Shown one piece after another: positions 5,973 through 6,144 of a stretch of 6,144 nucleotides of DNA. This DNA is from Alistipes sp. UBA943 (lineage in GTDB: Bacteria; Bacteroidota; Bacteroidia; Bacteroidales; Rikenellaceae): NCBI GenBank assembly GCA_002293345.1, contig DBDB01000035.1:1-6144 (forward strand), in the 5' to 3' direction. Numbering within the stretch: the stretch's first letter is position 1; each line of letters starts with the position of its first letter. The position numbers and the translations under genes are program-made. The notes under the pieces are model-generated. The model did no database searches and had not been told where the DNA came from. It saw only the letters and a list, made by a program, of their open reading frames with translations.

Positions 5973-6144
5973 CTCCCCGTGCCGGGGCACCGTAACTACT
6001 CCAATGGTCGGCTGTACAATCAGGCTACCCGCGGACGCTATTGGATGCTCTCGGCTTCGTCTACGACGGATGCGCGAAGGTTCCCTTTCACTGCCGGCGC
6101 CACGTATACGACGTATACCGATTACGTCGGGTACGGCTTCTCCC
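5973..6144 (+). pseudogene. Startless C-terminal fragment of a FISUMP/lectin-like surface protein (runs off window)
   Basis: A frame different from the porin's reads LPVPGHRNYSNGRLYNQ, then GRYWMLSASSTTDARRF, and ends near DYVGYGFS at the window edge (57 codons, no stop). This follows the known C-terminal pattern of the Fibrobacter succinogenes major paralogous domain and related Bacteroidales proteins: LPAxGYRN, xxGxLxNxGxxGxYW, SxSxxxxxA, then GFSVRCV. The recognisable part starts at the codon next to the porin stop (TAA 5969-5971). No ATG, promoter or leader precedes it: GTG at 5979 is the only nearby candidate and lies inside the homology. It is therefore a 3' gene remnant or a promoterless donor cassette rather than an intact gene. 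Two positions usually Ser-Ser after YW read Met-Leu, a sign of drift or of a hypervariable site. Recognition is from memory of the family pattern. Confidence 0.65.

Noticed and set aside
5975..5987. CCCCG-TGC-CGGGG hairpin after the porin as a terminator
   Set aside because: The stem is only 5 bp, there is no following T-run, and it falls within the FISUMP-like coding similarity, so it is probably fortuitous.

Overview
The window looks like chromosomal DNA of a member of Bacteroidota, probably a moderately GC-rich Bacteroidales (Alistipes/Rikenellaceae-like). The reasons are two perfect TAnnTTTG -7 promoter boxes, start codons without Shine-Dalgarno sequences but with A-rich leaders, a porin of the phosphate-selective O/P type, and a C-terminal piece resembling the FISUMP-type domains common in this phylum. 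The genus is an inference; the phylum is fairly secure. All supported genes are on the + strand.

Layout. 1-210: AT-rich leader with two competing hairpins at the left edge, a nested inverted repeat and a -7 box. 211-1398: kbl, glycine C-acetyltransferase. 1403-1825: a QueD/PTPS-family 6-carboxytetrahydropterin synthase. 1822-4695: polA, full-length DNA polymerase I with both exonuclease domains. The last three genes are packed as a unit: 4 nt between kbl and queD, and a 4-nt GTGA overlap between queD and polA, so co-transcription and translational coupling are likely. Their functions (threonine/glycine metabolism, a preQ0/pterin enzyme, DNA repair synthesis) do not form an obvious pathway.

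4696-4915: intergenic region holding an ~83-bp palindrome-bounded, pyrimidine-rich element, then an array of GTTAA-like heptamers spaced every 11 bp that leads into a good -33/-7 promoter. 4916-5971: an outer-membrane porin of the OprO/OprP type with a signal peptide and an Asp/His-rich mature N-terminus. 5973-6144: a reading frame starting immediately after the porin stop, with no credible start codon, matching the C-terminal end of FISUMP/lectin-like surface proteins; it runs off the window.

Most worth a second look: (1) the startless FISUMP-like C-terminal cassette abutting the porin; (2) the PhoB-box-like 11-bp array upstream of the phosphate-type porin; (3) a chain of perfect hairpins, three of them directly abutting, followed by a 9-bp tandem repeat, all inside the linker of polA; (4) the intergenic repeat-like element. 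I found no CRISPR array, tRNA, rRNA, transposase or complete new multi-gene system.
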